From Brachycybe producta (lineage: Eukaryota; Arthropoda; Diplopoda; Playtdesmida; Andrognathidae), in contig JAUPFP010000045.1 in assembly GCA_036925085.1 (NCBI GenBank), positions 1,116,001 to 1,180,000 of the forward strand: a stretch of 64,000 bases of DNA. Reading direction: 5' to 3'. Shown piece by piece: positions 44,286 through 56,264 of this stretch. Every line of letters begins with the position of its first letter. Position 1 is the first letter of the stretch. The notes under the pieces were generated by a model that was not told where the DNA came from, made no database searches, and saw nothing but the letters and a program-made list of their open reading frames with translations. A program made the translations under genes and the position numbers.

Positions 44286-44407
44286 TTGTAATACAAGTGA
44301 ATTCTACGGAGCCCTGATCAGGACATGCATCGCAAATTCACAATTTGTAATAAATTGTGAATTTTCGTGAGATTTTCAGGGCTCCGTAGAATTCACTTGT
44401 ATTACAA
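44286..44407. mobile_element. 122-bp palindromic element, perfect 32-bp arms
   Basis: 44286-44317 and 44376-44407 are exact reverse complements (TTGTAATACAAGTGAATTCT then ACGGAGCCCTGA). A second inverted pair AAATTCACAATTT / AAATTGTGAATTT lies inside. The ACGGAG/CTCCGT core also ends the elements at 56293 and 56657. Confidence 0.75.
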
Positions 44408-44974
44408 CACTGGTATTTTTTTTAGAAACAGGGCCCAGACCTAAAAGATAAAGAGTGGAAATTAGTGATGCACCTTGTACGCTATCATTATGATTCATTT
44501 TGCAATAGTCAAATGTATAAACAACACAATAGAATTGTAACGTTATTGTCTTTTTAACATTTTTATGAATATATACGTCTGAATGTATATTCTATTATGT
44601 GAATGAATATGAGAAATTAATTCGATGGGTGCATGGGCGCGAGGTAACGAGGGGTGGGGGGTGGGGTGGTGTATGTTACGTCACACACAATAACTTTGGA
44701 TCATTTTGTGGCCAAATGATAATCAATCATCATATAACGTTTCCGTTTTTGAATGATGGAATGTGAAATTGTATAAAAGTGACAGCTATACACATTTGGA
44801 GACACTGGTGGCCAACTAGTGTCTTAAGAAGGGCCAATTTTGAGTTTATGGATTTTCTTCTCTTCGGTTTCATTTTTGAAATAAAATGAATGCAAATGTC
44901 ATATTTGTGATGTTTTTTCTTGCTGTCATAGCTTGATATTTTGAAGGGCCTCTCTCATTAACAGAAAAAAGTTA

Positions 44975-45240
44975 TAATATTGTAATAATAATCATATCTT
45001 ATGATGTCACACTGCTTGTGCACTTATTATTTCATGAATGCTATATTATTTTGTACACAATTTAATGGTAGTCATATATGACAATATTTGTCATAAATAA
45101 TATTTTATATGACAATATTTGTCATAAATAATATTTTGTAGTTTTTGCTTTTTGTGACTGGTTCGCGAACGTCTTAAATGTTTAATGCTAGGTATGACAA
45201 TTTACTGTCATATGACAAGTCTTCTGTTATGGAGGCATCT
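44975..45240. repeat. TATGACA-rich repeat, third copy
   Basis: Contains ATCATATCTTATGATGTCAC, GACAATATTTGTCATAAATA (twice in a row) and GACAATTTACTGTCATATGA, in the same order as at 18750-19325. Confidence 0.55.
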
Positions 45241-46984
45241 TGTTTATATTCTTCATTTCAGAAAAGCAACACTTAAAAGTTTTACTTTCAGGAGGTAAGT
45301 GGGGCGCTCACATACCAGAGAATCGTTGAACATCCTTGATCATTGTGCTTTTAACGATTAGATTGTAATTTAAAAATACATTTACTCTAAAATGGAGGAT
45401 GAATTTGCGTTAACTGAATCTTTTTTTCTTTTCCCGCGTGTATGTTTCATAAAGAAGGCGCGACGTTTGGTATTGTTTTACTTTTTCTATTCAGACAAAA
45501 AAAAGTTCCCCCCCCCACCCTGAAGGAAGGAGTTACAAATTTGTGGTTTTGTCTTTTGAATTTTAAGAAGGCAAAACTTCGAAAAGGGTAAAAAGGAGGT
45601 TGTGGGTTGGAGTTTGGTTTGTGAGCCCTGGGGCCACAACGGAATCTGCATGCGAATTTAAGTTTCATTGCATTTCAGCCGCAATTACAAATTGAGCTAG
45701 AATGAATATTGGAAAGGGGACAGATTAAAAGGATGAATCGATGAATGGATGAACATTTGGAAGGAACTCTAAAACCCGAAAGTAAATGCTTATAGAATTG
45801 GATGAACATTGAACACTACTTTTTTATACATCGTTATTAGGCTGGGGTTGCGTTAAATTTAGTTTGTTGCAAGAATCTGAGGGCGCAGTCCCCCAGAATC
45901 TAAAAAAATAACCACTAAAACATGATTTGTGTGTTCTGCACCCATGTTAATAGTGGTCATCCCAAGGTTTTTGTGTTCATCCATTTCTGTATGCTAGTTT
46001 CAGGTTATAGGATTACCTATGATGTTCATCCATTCATCAGTTCATCCTTTTATCCTGATCCTATTGGTAGACAATCTCTTTAAAGTAAAAAAAAGTAACC
46101 CTCCCCACCCAAATTGTTGATCCTAATTCAATTTTCAAGGCATAAAAATGAAGGCTTAACAAAAATATATAAATAGAAACTTTTGAGAGCAGCCATTTTG
46201 AATATTATATTGTATTTTTCATTTTGAAAGGTTTTTTTTTTAGTAATAAATCATTAGAGGTTTCGAAGAATTGAACGAATAGTTTGGAGGTCTTGAACTT
46301 TTTTTTTTGCAAATAAAAAAGTGTGATTTGATAATAAACTGAAATATTCTATTCTCTCTGTTGGCTTTTTTTATTAGCTCCCCGTGATAAAGTTCTTCCG
46401 GTGTTTTATACCCCGGAGGAAGGGTGTAAAAGGGAGGGGGGCTGTAGTGTGTACCCTGTATTTTGTGGTTAAGGAACTTGAGAGTAGGAAGAGGAGGAGG
46501 AGGAGGAGGAGGCGAACACTTAAATTTAAACCTTTCATGGTTTTTTTTGTTTGTTCCTCGTGTGAATGTTGTATGTGTTTTGTCTTTTCCCTCATCATCT
46601 TCATTCAATGTCTTTTCCTTATTCATTCTCACTTGTTTTTTTGTACGTGTTTGTTCAAGAGAGATTCAAACTGCCACGAGTTTTATTTTTTTTTTGTCGC
46701 ACATCCTAAAAGTGTATTTGTTTGTTTTTCATCAAAAATGCGTTTGCTAGAAAACCACACACACAAACCACAGATATATTGGAGATTGGGAATGTGATAA
46801 TGGCGTGCGGTGACATCACTGACATGAAGGCCCTACTACAGGGGTTCCTATGTTGTTTGCCTTTAATACTTTAGGAGCTAATAGTGCTGTCCGAATGTGG
46901 CCTTCTCTTAGAGAATAAAAGCCAGAGTCCCGTATGGACACGAGCAGCTCTGGAGCTGCGTCCATTGGTAAAGAAAAATTGCTC
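45241..46984. other. Interval without recognised features
   Basis: AT-rich with GGA triplet and poly-T runs; the overlapping open frames at 46240-46797 come from these. No gene supported. Confidence 0.4.
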
Positions 46985-47191
46985 ACAAGCAATTAGAAAT
47001 CGGGAGAAACAGAAGTTGGCTCCGCTCTTTTTATGACGAACGCAACTTCTAATTGGTTGGTTATGTAGTCTGACGTCACATGCTCCGCTCTTTTCAACGT
47101 CGCGAACCACACAACAAACCAATTAGAAGTTGCTGGTCGTCATAAATAGGGCGGAGCCAATTTCCGTTCGTCCCGATTTCTAATTACCTGT
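46985..47191. mobile_element. GC-box/CRE MITE, long form
   Basis: ACAAGCAATTAGAAATCGGG to CCCGATTTCTAATTACCTGT. Flanks AAATTGCTC and CAATTGCGC agree at seven of nine bases. Confidence 0.75.
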
Positions 47192-47233
47192 CAATTGCGC
47201 TGAGATATTTTGGAGATGCTCTTTTTAAAGGCG

Positions 47234-47266
<33 letters not shown>

Positions 47267-47293
47267 CACTGAACCTGCTCTCAATATAAAAAC

Positions 47294-47747
47294 GAGAGAT
47301 GGGACGAATCCTAGATTTTTCTCGAATCCAAATCCTAATAGGTTCTCGAATCTCCCGAATCTCTAATCTCTCGAATTCTTCATCTAAGAATCCTATATTA
47401 TTCATTAAGAAGATACAAATAAATGAAATAATATTAAATATTAAATTATTAATAATAATAAAAAAAACATGTGTGGCTTTACTCAGGGTCGCCACAAGGT
47501 GATGATTTTGGTGATCTGGGTCTGACCACGGAAATTGAAACAATCGGCGGTTTTTTTTGTTTGTTAGGGAACGCTTCTATTGGACGTCAATGGAGTTAAA
47601 ACTAATTTTACCAAAGTTTTTAACAGTTTATTTAAGGTTAGGAGTCGAAAGATTCGAAAGACGAAAAAAGCGCAAAGATTCGAGTTTTCGAATATCGAAT
47701 ATTTTTCAAGATTCGCGGGATTCGAGGATTCGAATGGCCCATCCCTA
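47294..47747. mobile_element. hAT-like MITE, second copy
   Basis: Same family as 5696-6108: AGAGATGGGACGAATCC to GAATGGCCCATCCCTA, 454 bp. Flanks ATAAAAAC and ATAAAAAA agree at seven of eight bases. Confidence 0.75.
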
Positions 47748-48252
47748 ATAAAAAAAACCATTTGTATGGGGTTGTTACAATGGCATCAGCCATGTTTGTA
47801 ACAAATCTGATATTTACTATCCATGTGGTATTCAAACACGCTGGATGGTGCTGTAATGTTCTCCATATTAACCCACCAGAGGGTGCTGTTGCTCTTGCTA
47901 TATTAAAACATAGAACACTCATCGCCATTAAGGACACTACGAGTTACCAGTTCCTGAGGGGTAATGGGTTTTATGGTTTAACTATATAACTTTACGTGGA
48001 TTTTTGAGCAGTAACAGGCTAACAGCATTAGATAGATCCATTTTTGGAATCAGTAAAAAAAAAAAAAAGAATGGCTGCCATTTGTAATTAATTTATTATT
48101 ATTATTTTTTCTAAAGTCGGGGTTGTTGTATTTTTGTGAAGAAAAAAAAAGTATGGCTTCTTCTCTTTTATGCGGCATTTCATATAACAAACAACAAAAA
48201 CAGAAACCCATAAAATCACACACAATTTTCTTTTTAAGGTGTGTGTGTAGTG

Positions 48253-48260
48253 TATAAATA
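48253..48260 (+). promoter_or_regulatory. Candidate TATA box (TATAAATA)
   Basis: TATAAATA within GTGTATAAATATAG, about 200 bp upstream of the signal-peptide-like ATG at 48459. The distance allows a start site near 48285 and a short leader. It could be a chance match in AT-rich DNA. Confidence 0.35.
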
Positions 48261-48324
48261 TAGTTATAACTTAACACAGTTAAGTTGCTACACACCGCCT
48301 GTTGTCACTTTCTCTGTCCAAAGA

Positions 48325-48356
<32 letters not shown>

Positions 48357-48458
48357 AGAAGTAAACTGAGATAAAAGGAGGAAGAGACTTCAAGAGAGAG
48401 AGAAGGACACATTCTTTTAAGTGACTTTTAGGGATGATGTGAATTGTGACTTTAGAAA

Positions 48459-48533
48459 ATGGTGAAGCCTCAAGTCACTCTTATTTTGCTCTTCTTCTTG
48501 CATCCTTTCTCAATAAATTACAACAACTCTCAG
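48459..48533 (+). CDS. Candidate first coding exon with signal peptide (possible alternative start)
   Basis: An ATG opens 25 codons: MVKPQV, hydrophobic core TLILLFFLHPFSI, then NYNNSQ, ending CAG/GTTATT in phase 0. The layout is that of a secretory signal peptide. The donor is weak. The 29278 exon ends in phase 1, so the two cannot simply be alternative starts of one reading frame unless they use different second exons. No downstream exon was found in the window. Confidence 0.35.
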
Positions 48534-48654
48534 GTTATTTAAAGTTTCTTTTGTAAAAACGACACACGCTTTTTTTTTTGGTTGGTGCAGTTGTGTTGGT
48601 AATGATGATGTTTAACTCATTTTGTTGGCAAAGACGGTTGAGAAAAATCTCATC

Positions 48655-48657
<3 letters not shown>

Positions 48658-48707
<50 letters not shown>
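48658..48707. repeat. (GA)n microsatellite
   Basis: Uninterrupted GA dinucleotides over about 50 bp. Confidence 0.9.
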
Positions 48708-48710
<3 letters not shown>

Positions 48711-48875
48711 TGAAATTTACTAAAGATCTCTCTAACCACACTGTCAAATCGAATGCACATGGAATTCTCCCCCCCCCCCCTTAAAAGTAAAAGTGGTGTA
48801 AGTCGTTTTAAATCATCAGTCTACGTATGCATTAACGGAGAAAATTAGTCGTTAGGAGTGAAGTTATGACTTAGA

Positions 48876-49131
48876 CTGGCTTCACACGGATCACTTTGTG
48901 GCTCCTCAAAAAGTAGTCATCTTTATAAGATCATTGATTACATTGGTGTCCAGATGAGCCACGGTCACCATTTTTTCTTGCACTATACAGTGACAAAGAG
49001 TGGTATATTGTGCTGCCATAGTTGGCGACCACCGCCTTTCTTTTATTTTTTTGATCACAAGGTGTCATACCAGTGAATTTTTCACCTATGAGCTACTCAG
49101 TGGCGCCACCGAGTAGTCCGTGTGAAGTCAG
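48876..49131. mobile_element. Inverted-repeat element (CTGGCTTCACACGGA ends)
   Basis: CTGGCTTCACACGGATCACT at the left, and the inverted AGTAGTCCGTGTGAAGTCAG at the right. Confidence 0.65.
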
Positions 49132-51288
49132 CTTTTACTGTTGCTTTTAATTTGTGCCACATATCAATGTGTGACTTACACTAATATAATTCAAAGTTTT
49201 ACCAAAAATAAATGATTTTTACAAAACTTTGAAGTTTCAAAAGGGGGGAGGGGGTCCATGTGTGTCCTGCAATTTGTAGACACCTTGTATTTTTAGGTTA
49301 TAATAAACCGTAGTTAAATAATCCTTTCGCTTATTTCATACAACGTTAGGTTCTCTCCTCTTCTCAAATATTGTTGTTTTTCAGCCTTCTTTTCGTAGAG
49401 AGCTGTTTGCAGCCATGTCCTATTTTTCAAATTCCTAAGTAGATTTTTGAACTGTCAGAAAGAATATTAGAAAATGGATATCTTCTGACAATCCATTTTA
49501 AAATGTGAAACATTGGGACAGCTTTCTTCTTCTTCTTCTTTTGCTGTTGTTTTCTCCATATCTTTCTCTCTCTCTCTCTCTATCCATATATATTTGTCTT
49601 TTAAAGTTGGAGAAATATTATTCTTTATCTACAAAATATTCTTGTTTGCTTGTGGATAGAGAGACCAACACAATAACCTATCAGTTATCACTCGAAAAAA
49701 AAAAAGTTTGAAGTGTAATTTTTAATAAAACTGATATCAGAATAACTGAATTGAAAAAAAATATGGCGAAATGGACCAATCATAATGTTGGCCCATCATA
49801 TAGGCAATATTTATGGCAAGATTCAATGTGATAATGGGCACAATCGTCGGAAACTAGAGAAAAAAGAAATCAGAAAAGTTAGTGTCCGGAAATGACATGT
49901 GGGCGGAATGGCATGTGAAGAAAACATGTCCACTGGAAGCATTTGCTGCTACCCTTCTCAAGAAAGCAAGTGAGTGACCAATTGTATATCAAGTCAGGCA
50001 GGATTTTCTAGGAAAATTTAACTATATGTGTGTAGTAATGACAAAATAATTGAACTTTTTTTACGTCCGAAAGTTCGGACGTAGTGACGTGGGACATGAA
50101 AACGCGTTTTTTTTTTTCCGTACGACATTTTTGTACATACATTATGTGTTTCATATACTAACTTTGCATCCATTTTGCATACTTGCTTTATGGCATCATA
50201 TTTTAAGAAAAAAATTTCAAAATGAAGCACATCCGGAAAGTAATTTTCTTTTAAAGTAGAATTAGTTAGTTCTCCTGCAAGTGTGACTAATGTCATTTTC
50301 AAACGAATTTGATGTGATTTTCGAACGGCTTTGGGTTGGAATTGGAACACACAGACTACGTTTTCGACTGCAAAATGTAGTCGAAAGTGGTTAGACTGTG
50401 GTTCACAATGTATTTTCTATATGGAAAAATGAAAGGTGGTCAGTTTTGTCGACAACCCGATTTCATTTTGCCAGTGAAAAAGTGGCCTTTGTGTCAAGGG
50501 CCATCTTCTACGTACAGGCATTTAAAAAAAATAATTAAAGTCATAGTCATGTATAGCTCATTTAAATAAGTGAACCAAGTAATCTTGAGTTGGCAAATAT
50601 ATTGATTGGTGTATAAATTGTGCGTTTGTGTCGTTCATTCTTTTGAGGTATATATAAATGCTGTATATTTTTATTTGGTCACTTAAGAATGTCATTTATA
50701 AAGGATTATTGGGAAATTGATGATGTCGTTTAGAGACAGAAGACAAAGAGGAGTAGGCGGGTGAGCCGCGCCGTGCTGTGAAAGTAGATTGAGAGAGAGA
50801 GAGAGAGAGGCCGCGGCCGCCGCCACATGGACAGTAATTACTAATTACTATCATGAATCTTTTATCATTAGTGTTTAATTTCCTAAGCTGGTTTTCAAAG
50901 GAATAAGAAACATGTGACCATATAATATGAGAGAGACACATTTACACTGTATGTGGTTGAGTGGGGGCGGGTCGTTTTTTCCACTCATTGGTTTGAATGA
51001 ATATCGATTTCATTGTCGTCCGTTGTCTAGCTTTCAATTTTGTCAAGTTTATTGACCTTTTTTTTTATTACAGTGTGAGCTTTAAAAAAAGGTAAACTTC
51101 AGATGCGAGCTGGGGTTCATTTATGTAGCACGGTTATAAGTTGGAATTCTGCGGTAACGTTCTGTATATTCCAGTCGTAACAATTTTTAAATACATAATC
51201 TATGAAGTTGGCATAGTAAAATGACGATGACTATAAACGAGGCAGTAATGGCAGTTATGGTTTCGGTTATTTAAAAAGCTGTTTTTCT
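49132..51288. other. Interval without recognised features
   Basis: AT-rich. The 110-codon minus-strand frame at 50018-50350 has no recognisable domain, signal peptide or splice context. A GA run and CCGCGGCCGCCGCC lie at 50790-50823. No gene supported. Confidence 0.35.
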
Positions 51289-51854
51289 GGGGCGACTGAA
51301 TAAGCGCCAAATTGAACAAACGCCAAACTGAATAAGCGCCAAATTGAACAAACGCCAAACTGAATAAAAGCCAAAAATTTGGCGGTTATTGGCGCTTATT
51401 CAGTTTGGCGGTTATTCAGGTTTTTTGTAAATTGTGATGGTCCAATATTGTGAGCTTTTATAGACGTCAGACTGTGCAGATTTACAGCTAACCTAACCTA
51501 ACCTAACCAATCCTAACCTAACCTAACCAATCCTAACCTAACCTAACCTAACCAATCCTAACCTAACCTAACCAATCCTAACCTAACCTAACCTAACCAA
51601 TCCTAACCTAACCTAACCAAACCAAACCAATCCTAACCTAACCTAACCAAACCAAACCAAACCTAATCTAACCAATCCTAACCTAACCATGTGTTTATCA
51701 CATTTTGGCGGTTATTCAGTTTGGCGCTTGTTCAGTTTGGCGGTTGTTCCATTTGGCGCTTATTCAGGTTGGCGTTTGTTCCATTTGGCTTTTATTCAGT
51801 TTGGCGTTTGTTCCATTTGGCGCTTGTTCAATTTGGCGCTTGATCAGCGCCACC
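51289..51854. mobile_element. Foldback-like element enclosing a TTAGG-type array
   Basis: Ends GGCGACTGAATAAGCGCC and the inverted GGCGCTGATCAAGCGCC. The arms are short direct repeats (CAAATTGAACAAACGCC / TTTGGCGCTTGTTCA) in opposite senses. The centre (51490-51690) is CCTAA repeats. Confidence 0.7.
51490..51690. repeat. Interstitial CCTAA (TTAGG) telomere-type array
   Basis: About 200 bp of CCTAA units, broken regularly by a variant CCAAT and at the right by CCAAA units. TTAGG is the ancestral arthropod telomere repeat. Confidence 0.85.
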
Positions 51855-53892
51855 GTTTTTTTATTATATAAGAAATTTAAAAAAAATGGAATATTTTTAA
51901 TTTACATTAAATATTTATTTTTGTAAATACTTATTTTAAAGTGTAATTAACTATTGCAGTATTTAACAGTGTTGTAATAAATTACTTTTTCAAATTTGAT
52001 TAATTGCAATTTATAATTTTATTACATTCAGTGAAAAACGTATTGATTATAATTTCAAAATTTAAAATGCACATCGGTCTGTTTGACAATAATCATTTAA
52101 TTAGGAATAGTTACTGCAAAGTTACGAGTAGTTTGAGAACAAAGATAGTTTAAAATGCAAAAAAAAAAGTAATTAAAAAAGGTAGTTATATTTTTCATTA
52201 GAAGTAATTAATTATAAATACAAAGTTTGAAAAGTAATGTGATGTTATACTAATTACTTGAAAAAGTAATTATAATGAAATTATTAGTTTTTAAAAATTA
52301 CTTCCAACACTAGGTTGGATTCTTAATGATTGCTAAGTCAAAGCTAGTGCTAAACTTAGCAACTTTTGATAGGCAGTTTCATGCAAAAGTTGATGTGTGT
52401 TTAGCACTAGCGTTGACTTCTTTTTTTTTTTTTCAAGTAAAAGCTTACTTTTTCTTTTGAAACTTTACAATTTGTAATTGTAAATTTGTAATTAATTACT
52501 CATAATGAAAAAATACAACTACTTTTAATCACTTTTTTTAAAATATTTTCTACAATTTAAGAACTAATAAAAACGAATACAAATATAATTAAGTATTTTT
52601 AGCAAATTAAACTAATTTAAATAATAAAAATAACTTGAAATTATTATTTAAAAAAAATTATTTTATTTTGTCAAAAACAATTTTTTTTAATTTTTAACTT
52701 ATTATGAGAACAGTAAAACAAGACATGTAACCTAATTAAGATGAATTATGAGTAAATTTTGGCAATAAATAAAAAAAAATCAGTAAAATTGACTTTTCGG
52801 TTTCTTGGAGAGAAAAAAACTTTAATAATTAACTTTTAAATTAAATAAAATAAAGTTAATTTATTTCTATGAAGACAAGACCGAGGAAAAAAAAAACTAA
52901 ATTAGATTTCTTTTAATTTTAAAATGTTTTTTCTATAAAGGAACCGTTTGTCTGATGTTACACATAACTGGGTTCATTTATTTTATTTTGGTGGGTTTTG
53001 AAAATCTTTTATATAAAATGATTTAAATATTTTCTTAGTCCTGGATGAGAGAAAATTATGGTTCATTAAATCTCATTTTGATTTAATGCAATACACAAAT
53101 GGTACAAGAATATTTATAAATTACATTGTAAGTTGTCATAGGTTTTTTTATTTGTGTGCCTATTTTTAAAACAATATTGTCTCTGTGTTTTCAGCTTCAG
53201 TTGACATTTTTTTTTTAAAAAAAAAAAAACAGTTATTATTAGAGGTTTTTTTATGGTTTTGTGCATAAATTTTCTGATGTTTTTTTTTCTAAAGGGGTTA
53301 GGATTTTTTTTCTTCTGTCTTCTTGCTTTGTTTTGTAACTGAATACTTTGAATGTCTAATTTAAGACACAACCATTTGATTTTTGGTTCCTTTTTTTTTG
53401 TTTCCTCTTGAAAAGAGATGTTTCTTTGTTTTGCGGTTGAGTTGGTAACATTTCATTTCATTGCATTTTGACTAAACTGTCTCCACAGTTAGTCCTCCTC
53501 CTCCTTTTTATTCAATTTTCTTGTCTCTTATGAGGTTTTTTTTAATGAGACAAATTGTGTTGTCTTTTAGCATGTGGATTATGAAAAAAAAGAGGGAAAA
53601 TCTCTTGTTCTTTTTTGGTGTTTTTTTCTTGAAAAAAAAAACGGCTATTTCTAATTTCCGGTGCTGATCTGAACTTATTGTCTAGAAAGTTTGAAAAAGT
53701 TTCAAAATGGCTGCCTTCATAGTTGTGTGGCTTTTTTGGTTTATCCAAATATATATGGAAACTTGGCACCTGAGTTTGAACTTGAATCCTCTAAGCAAGG
53801 GTTTCAAGCCCTGCCGGCCCACTAAACTTTAAAGTGAAAGGGCATGGGGCCCACAAAGCTTGTTTACCCATGATAATTATGTGGTATGTACA
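51855..53892. other. AT-rich interval
   Basis: Very AT-rich. One probable old inverted-repeat element lies at about 52325-52435 (AAAGCTAGTGCTAAACTTAG and GTTTAGCACTAGCGTTGACT). Otherwise nothing coding was seen. Confidence 0.4.
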
Positions 53893-54035
53893 ACAGGGAA
53901 AGTGTGCCCAGCACCAAAATTTCGTTTGCCCCTCCCTTTTATGAGCGCCATCATTTTCTAATTGGTTTGTTACTTGGTCTGATGTCATAAAAGGGCGGAG
54001 TAAGCGAAATTTTAATGCTGGGCACACTTGCCGGT
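53893..54035. mobile_element. GC-box/CRE MITE, GTGCCCAGCA subtype, solo copy
   Basis: ACAGGGAAAGTGTGCCCAGC to GCTGGGCACACTTGCCGGT, with CTCCCTTTTATGAGCGCCAT, CTAATTGG and TGATGTCA. The same subtype is the integral part of the composite elements at 26300, 32197 and 42159. Here it stands alone. Confidence 0.75.
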
Positions 54036-54080
54036 GGGGGTGTACACTGTACAGTAGAGCGCGCCTACTTGGTTGCAACG

Positions 54081-54212
54081 ATGTCTGTCGAAAAACGACA
54101 TTTATCGGCTGAAGAAACAGCTTTCTGCGGGGAGAACTGGGCCAAAGGCTGTGCAATTATCGGACCTCAACCGGTGAACCTCGAAGTTCACTGGAATCGT
54201 GAAAAATCATAA
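54081..54212 (+). CDS. Short ORF of unknown identity (43 aa), doubtful
   Basis: An ATG preceded by GCAACG opens 43 codons (MSVEKRHLSAEET, then FCGENWAKGCAIIGPQPVNL) ending in TAA. It is less AT-rich than its surroundings and has no low-complexity bias, unlike most frames here. No family was recognised and no splice partner seen. It may be a relic exon, a retrocopy piece or chance. Confidence 0.2.
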   Translation: MSVEKRHLSAEETAFCGENWAKGCAIIGPQPVNLEVHWNREKS

Positions 54213-54440
54213 TGGATATGGGCCTCTGATGGAATGCTCGAATGTGGTGTCCAGTTACATTAGCAACATGGCTGAATGTTAATGATTGCGAAGTGAAAGA
54301 TACTGCTAAACTCATCAACTTTGATATTCTTATTGGGATTTGGCAGACGCTAAAATAGGCATTAGCATGTGCTAAATTTAATTACCAAATCCCATGTTAG
54401 GCACAAAGATGGGCATTTTCTTTTAAAATGTGGTTTAAGA

Positions 54441-54770
54441 ATGCAAGTAGATCATTTATTTTGTGTTTGTAGCGTTAGATGGCACCACTAGCCCTCTCCC
54501 ATAGAAATGTACTGACACTGCTTCAACTCTTGACTCACCTTCCTAGTTTTGTCACGTGGCAAACTTTTAATTGCGTCATCGCTATTTCTACACGTGCTCT
54601 CTCTTCACATATAATTATGTTGTTCTGGGTATAAGTTTGTCACGTGCTGATAATTAAGGTTGTTTTGGACGCGCTTTTAGAGCTAAAAGGCTGCAATGTA
54701 TTTCAACTAATTGCATGCGAGTGCAGTTGGCCACATATGGAAGTTGCAGGCGCCATCTACCTTTAAGTCC
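54441..54770 (+). repeat. Dispersed repeat, copy 1
   Basis: Matches 58543-58890 in the same orientation: GCAAGTAGATCATTTATTTT, CATAGAAATGTA, CACGTGGCAAACTTTTAATT, TTTTGGACGC, CAGGCGCCATCTACCTT. The outer parts GATGGC(A/G)CCAC and GCAGGCGCCATC are inverted, so it may be an old MITE. Confidence 0.7.
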
Positions 54771-55425
54771 TTTTGCGGTTGTTAGTATTACGGTTTAAAG
54801 AAGAAACTTTTCCAATTAGTAATGAGTTTAAGGACTTCTAAACGAGAATTTATTTCTGTTTTTTGTTTCTTTCGAAGGAGTTTCATTTCTTCAGTTACCT
54901 GGGTTTTTTACTTTTTAAAGAAACAGAAAATAAAAAGAAAAATGGGAGGGGTTTTTTTTTGAAGACAAAAAAATAGCTTTTTTTTTCTTCATATCTGAAA
55001 TGTCATATTTCTTTGTGGAAGTTATTTCTTTTTTATGATGTTACTTTATGACTTTCTCGCAGTTGACTGGCTTCTTCTTCTTAAATTGCGAAAAATGTTT
55101 TTTTTTCTTCTCCCAATATAAGATGAAAAAGGATGAAATCTTAACTCCTTTTATATATTGAATATTACTTAGGCCCAGAGAAAATACAGAAGACGTTTTC
55201 TTCGTCATTTTTTTTTATAAAATGTTTGCTGTAAATAATAATAATGCCGTTTTTTTTTTCTTCTCTTTAGTCAATTTGCATTTTAAAATTAGACTTAATA
55301 GCTGCGGTATATTGAAATAAATTTAGTTATTTTTTTTATTATAAAAATTGGGTTTCGATTTTTTTTAATAGCAATAACTAATAAAATAAAAAAAACTCGT
55401 TAAAAACTAGACTAGTCAGCTAACG
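54771..55425. other. Interval without recognised features
   Basis: Poly-T and CTT runs; nothing coding. Confidence 0.35.
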
Positions 55426-55579
55426 TGTGTTTACTGAGGTATCTTTTTTTAAAGTATACTTTTATGATTGATTATTAATTTAAAATAATCGAATCTTAAA
55501 AAAATGAAATTCGATTATTTTAAATTAATAATTAACCATAAAAGTATAATTAAAAAAAAAAGATACCTCAGTAAACACA
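55426..55579. mobile_element. Palindromic element, about 75-bp arms
   Basis: TGTGTTTACTGAGGTATC and its inverse GATACCTCAGTAAACACA enclose inverted TATACTTTTATG / CATAAAAGTATA and AATCGAAT blocks. Confidence 0.7.
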
Positions 55580-55640
55580 ACAATGTGAAGCATCTGTAAT
55601 AGAAAACGATTTTTGAATTGCAATAAAAATTAGGCGGTAT

Positions 55641-55905
55641 CCCTTTCGGTCGAAATTTTTTCGGTCGACAAGCCTCAGAGATTGGATTGGAGGCTAACAG
55701 TGACGTTAATAAAAAGTAATGAGGAGCGGTGAATGAAAGAGCTACCAAAAAAAAAATATAACCCTTTCTCCCTAACCGAACCGAATCTAAACTAAACTAT
55801 AACTATTTCGCTCCTCACGCTCCCTATTACTTTTTATTGACGTCACTGTTAGCCTCCAATCCAATCTTTGAGGCTTGTCGACCGAAAAAATTTCGACCGA
55901 AAGGG
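55641..55905. mobile_element. MITE with inverted repeats of about 90 bp
   Basis: CCCTTTCGGTCGAAATTTTT and GACAAGCCTCAGAGATTGGA at the left; the inverted TCCAATCTTTGAGGCTTGTC and AAATTTCGACCGAAAGGG at the right. The arms are nearly identical, which suggests recent origin. Both arms carry GTGACGT/ACGTCAC. Confidence 0.75.
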
Positions 55906-55993
55906 GGAACACACCAAAAATTACCGTCATTCAAGAGGATACGTCCCCTTTCGAATTTTGGTTATTCTTGTCTTTCGGGAGTGTAAAATTAAG

Positions 55994-56230
55994 CAATACT
56001 TTGAAAGTGTTATAAAAACTAGAAGAGTAGCTCAATCACTTTTATATATTTTGATACCTTTTAAAATAAAGCTTTCTTGTCAAGTTTGAAAATGATCACC
56101 AACTTTAAGCCGACGATCTTTTTTTTTTTTAAAAAAAAGTTTATTTTGAAAGATAATCAACGTGAAAAATTGAAAATACAATGAAATTGATTCAGCTACT
56201 CTTCTAGTTTCTAAAAATATTTCCAATTTT
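55994..56230. mobile_element. MITE B copy
   Basis: Left AAAGTGTTATAAAAACTAG and AGAGTAGCTCAATCACTT; right AAAAAGTTTATTTTGAAAGA and CTACTCTTCTAGTTTCTAAA. Confidence 0.7.
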
Positions 56231-56264
56231 TCGTTATACCTCACCGACATTTGAACTAAATGCT

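Noticed and set aside
50018..50350. 110-codon minus-strand frame
   Set aside because: No recognisable domain, signal peptide or splice sites; a transposase fragment was considered but no signature was seen.
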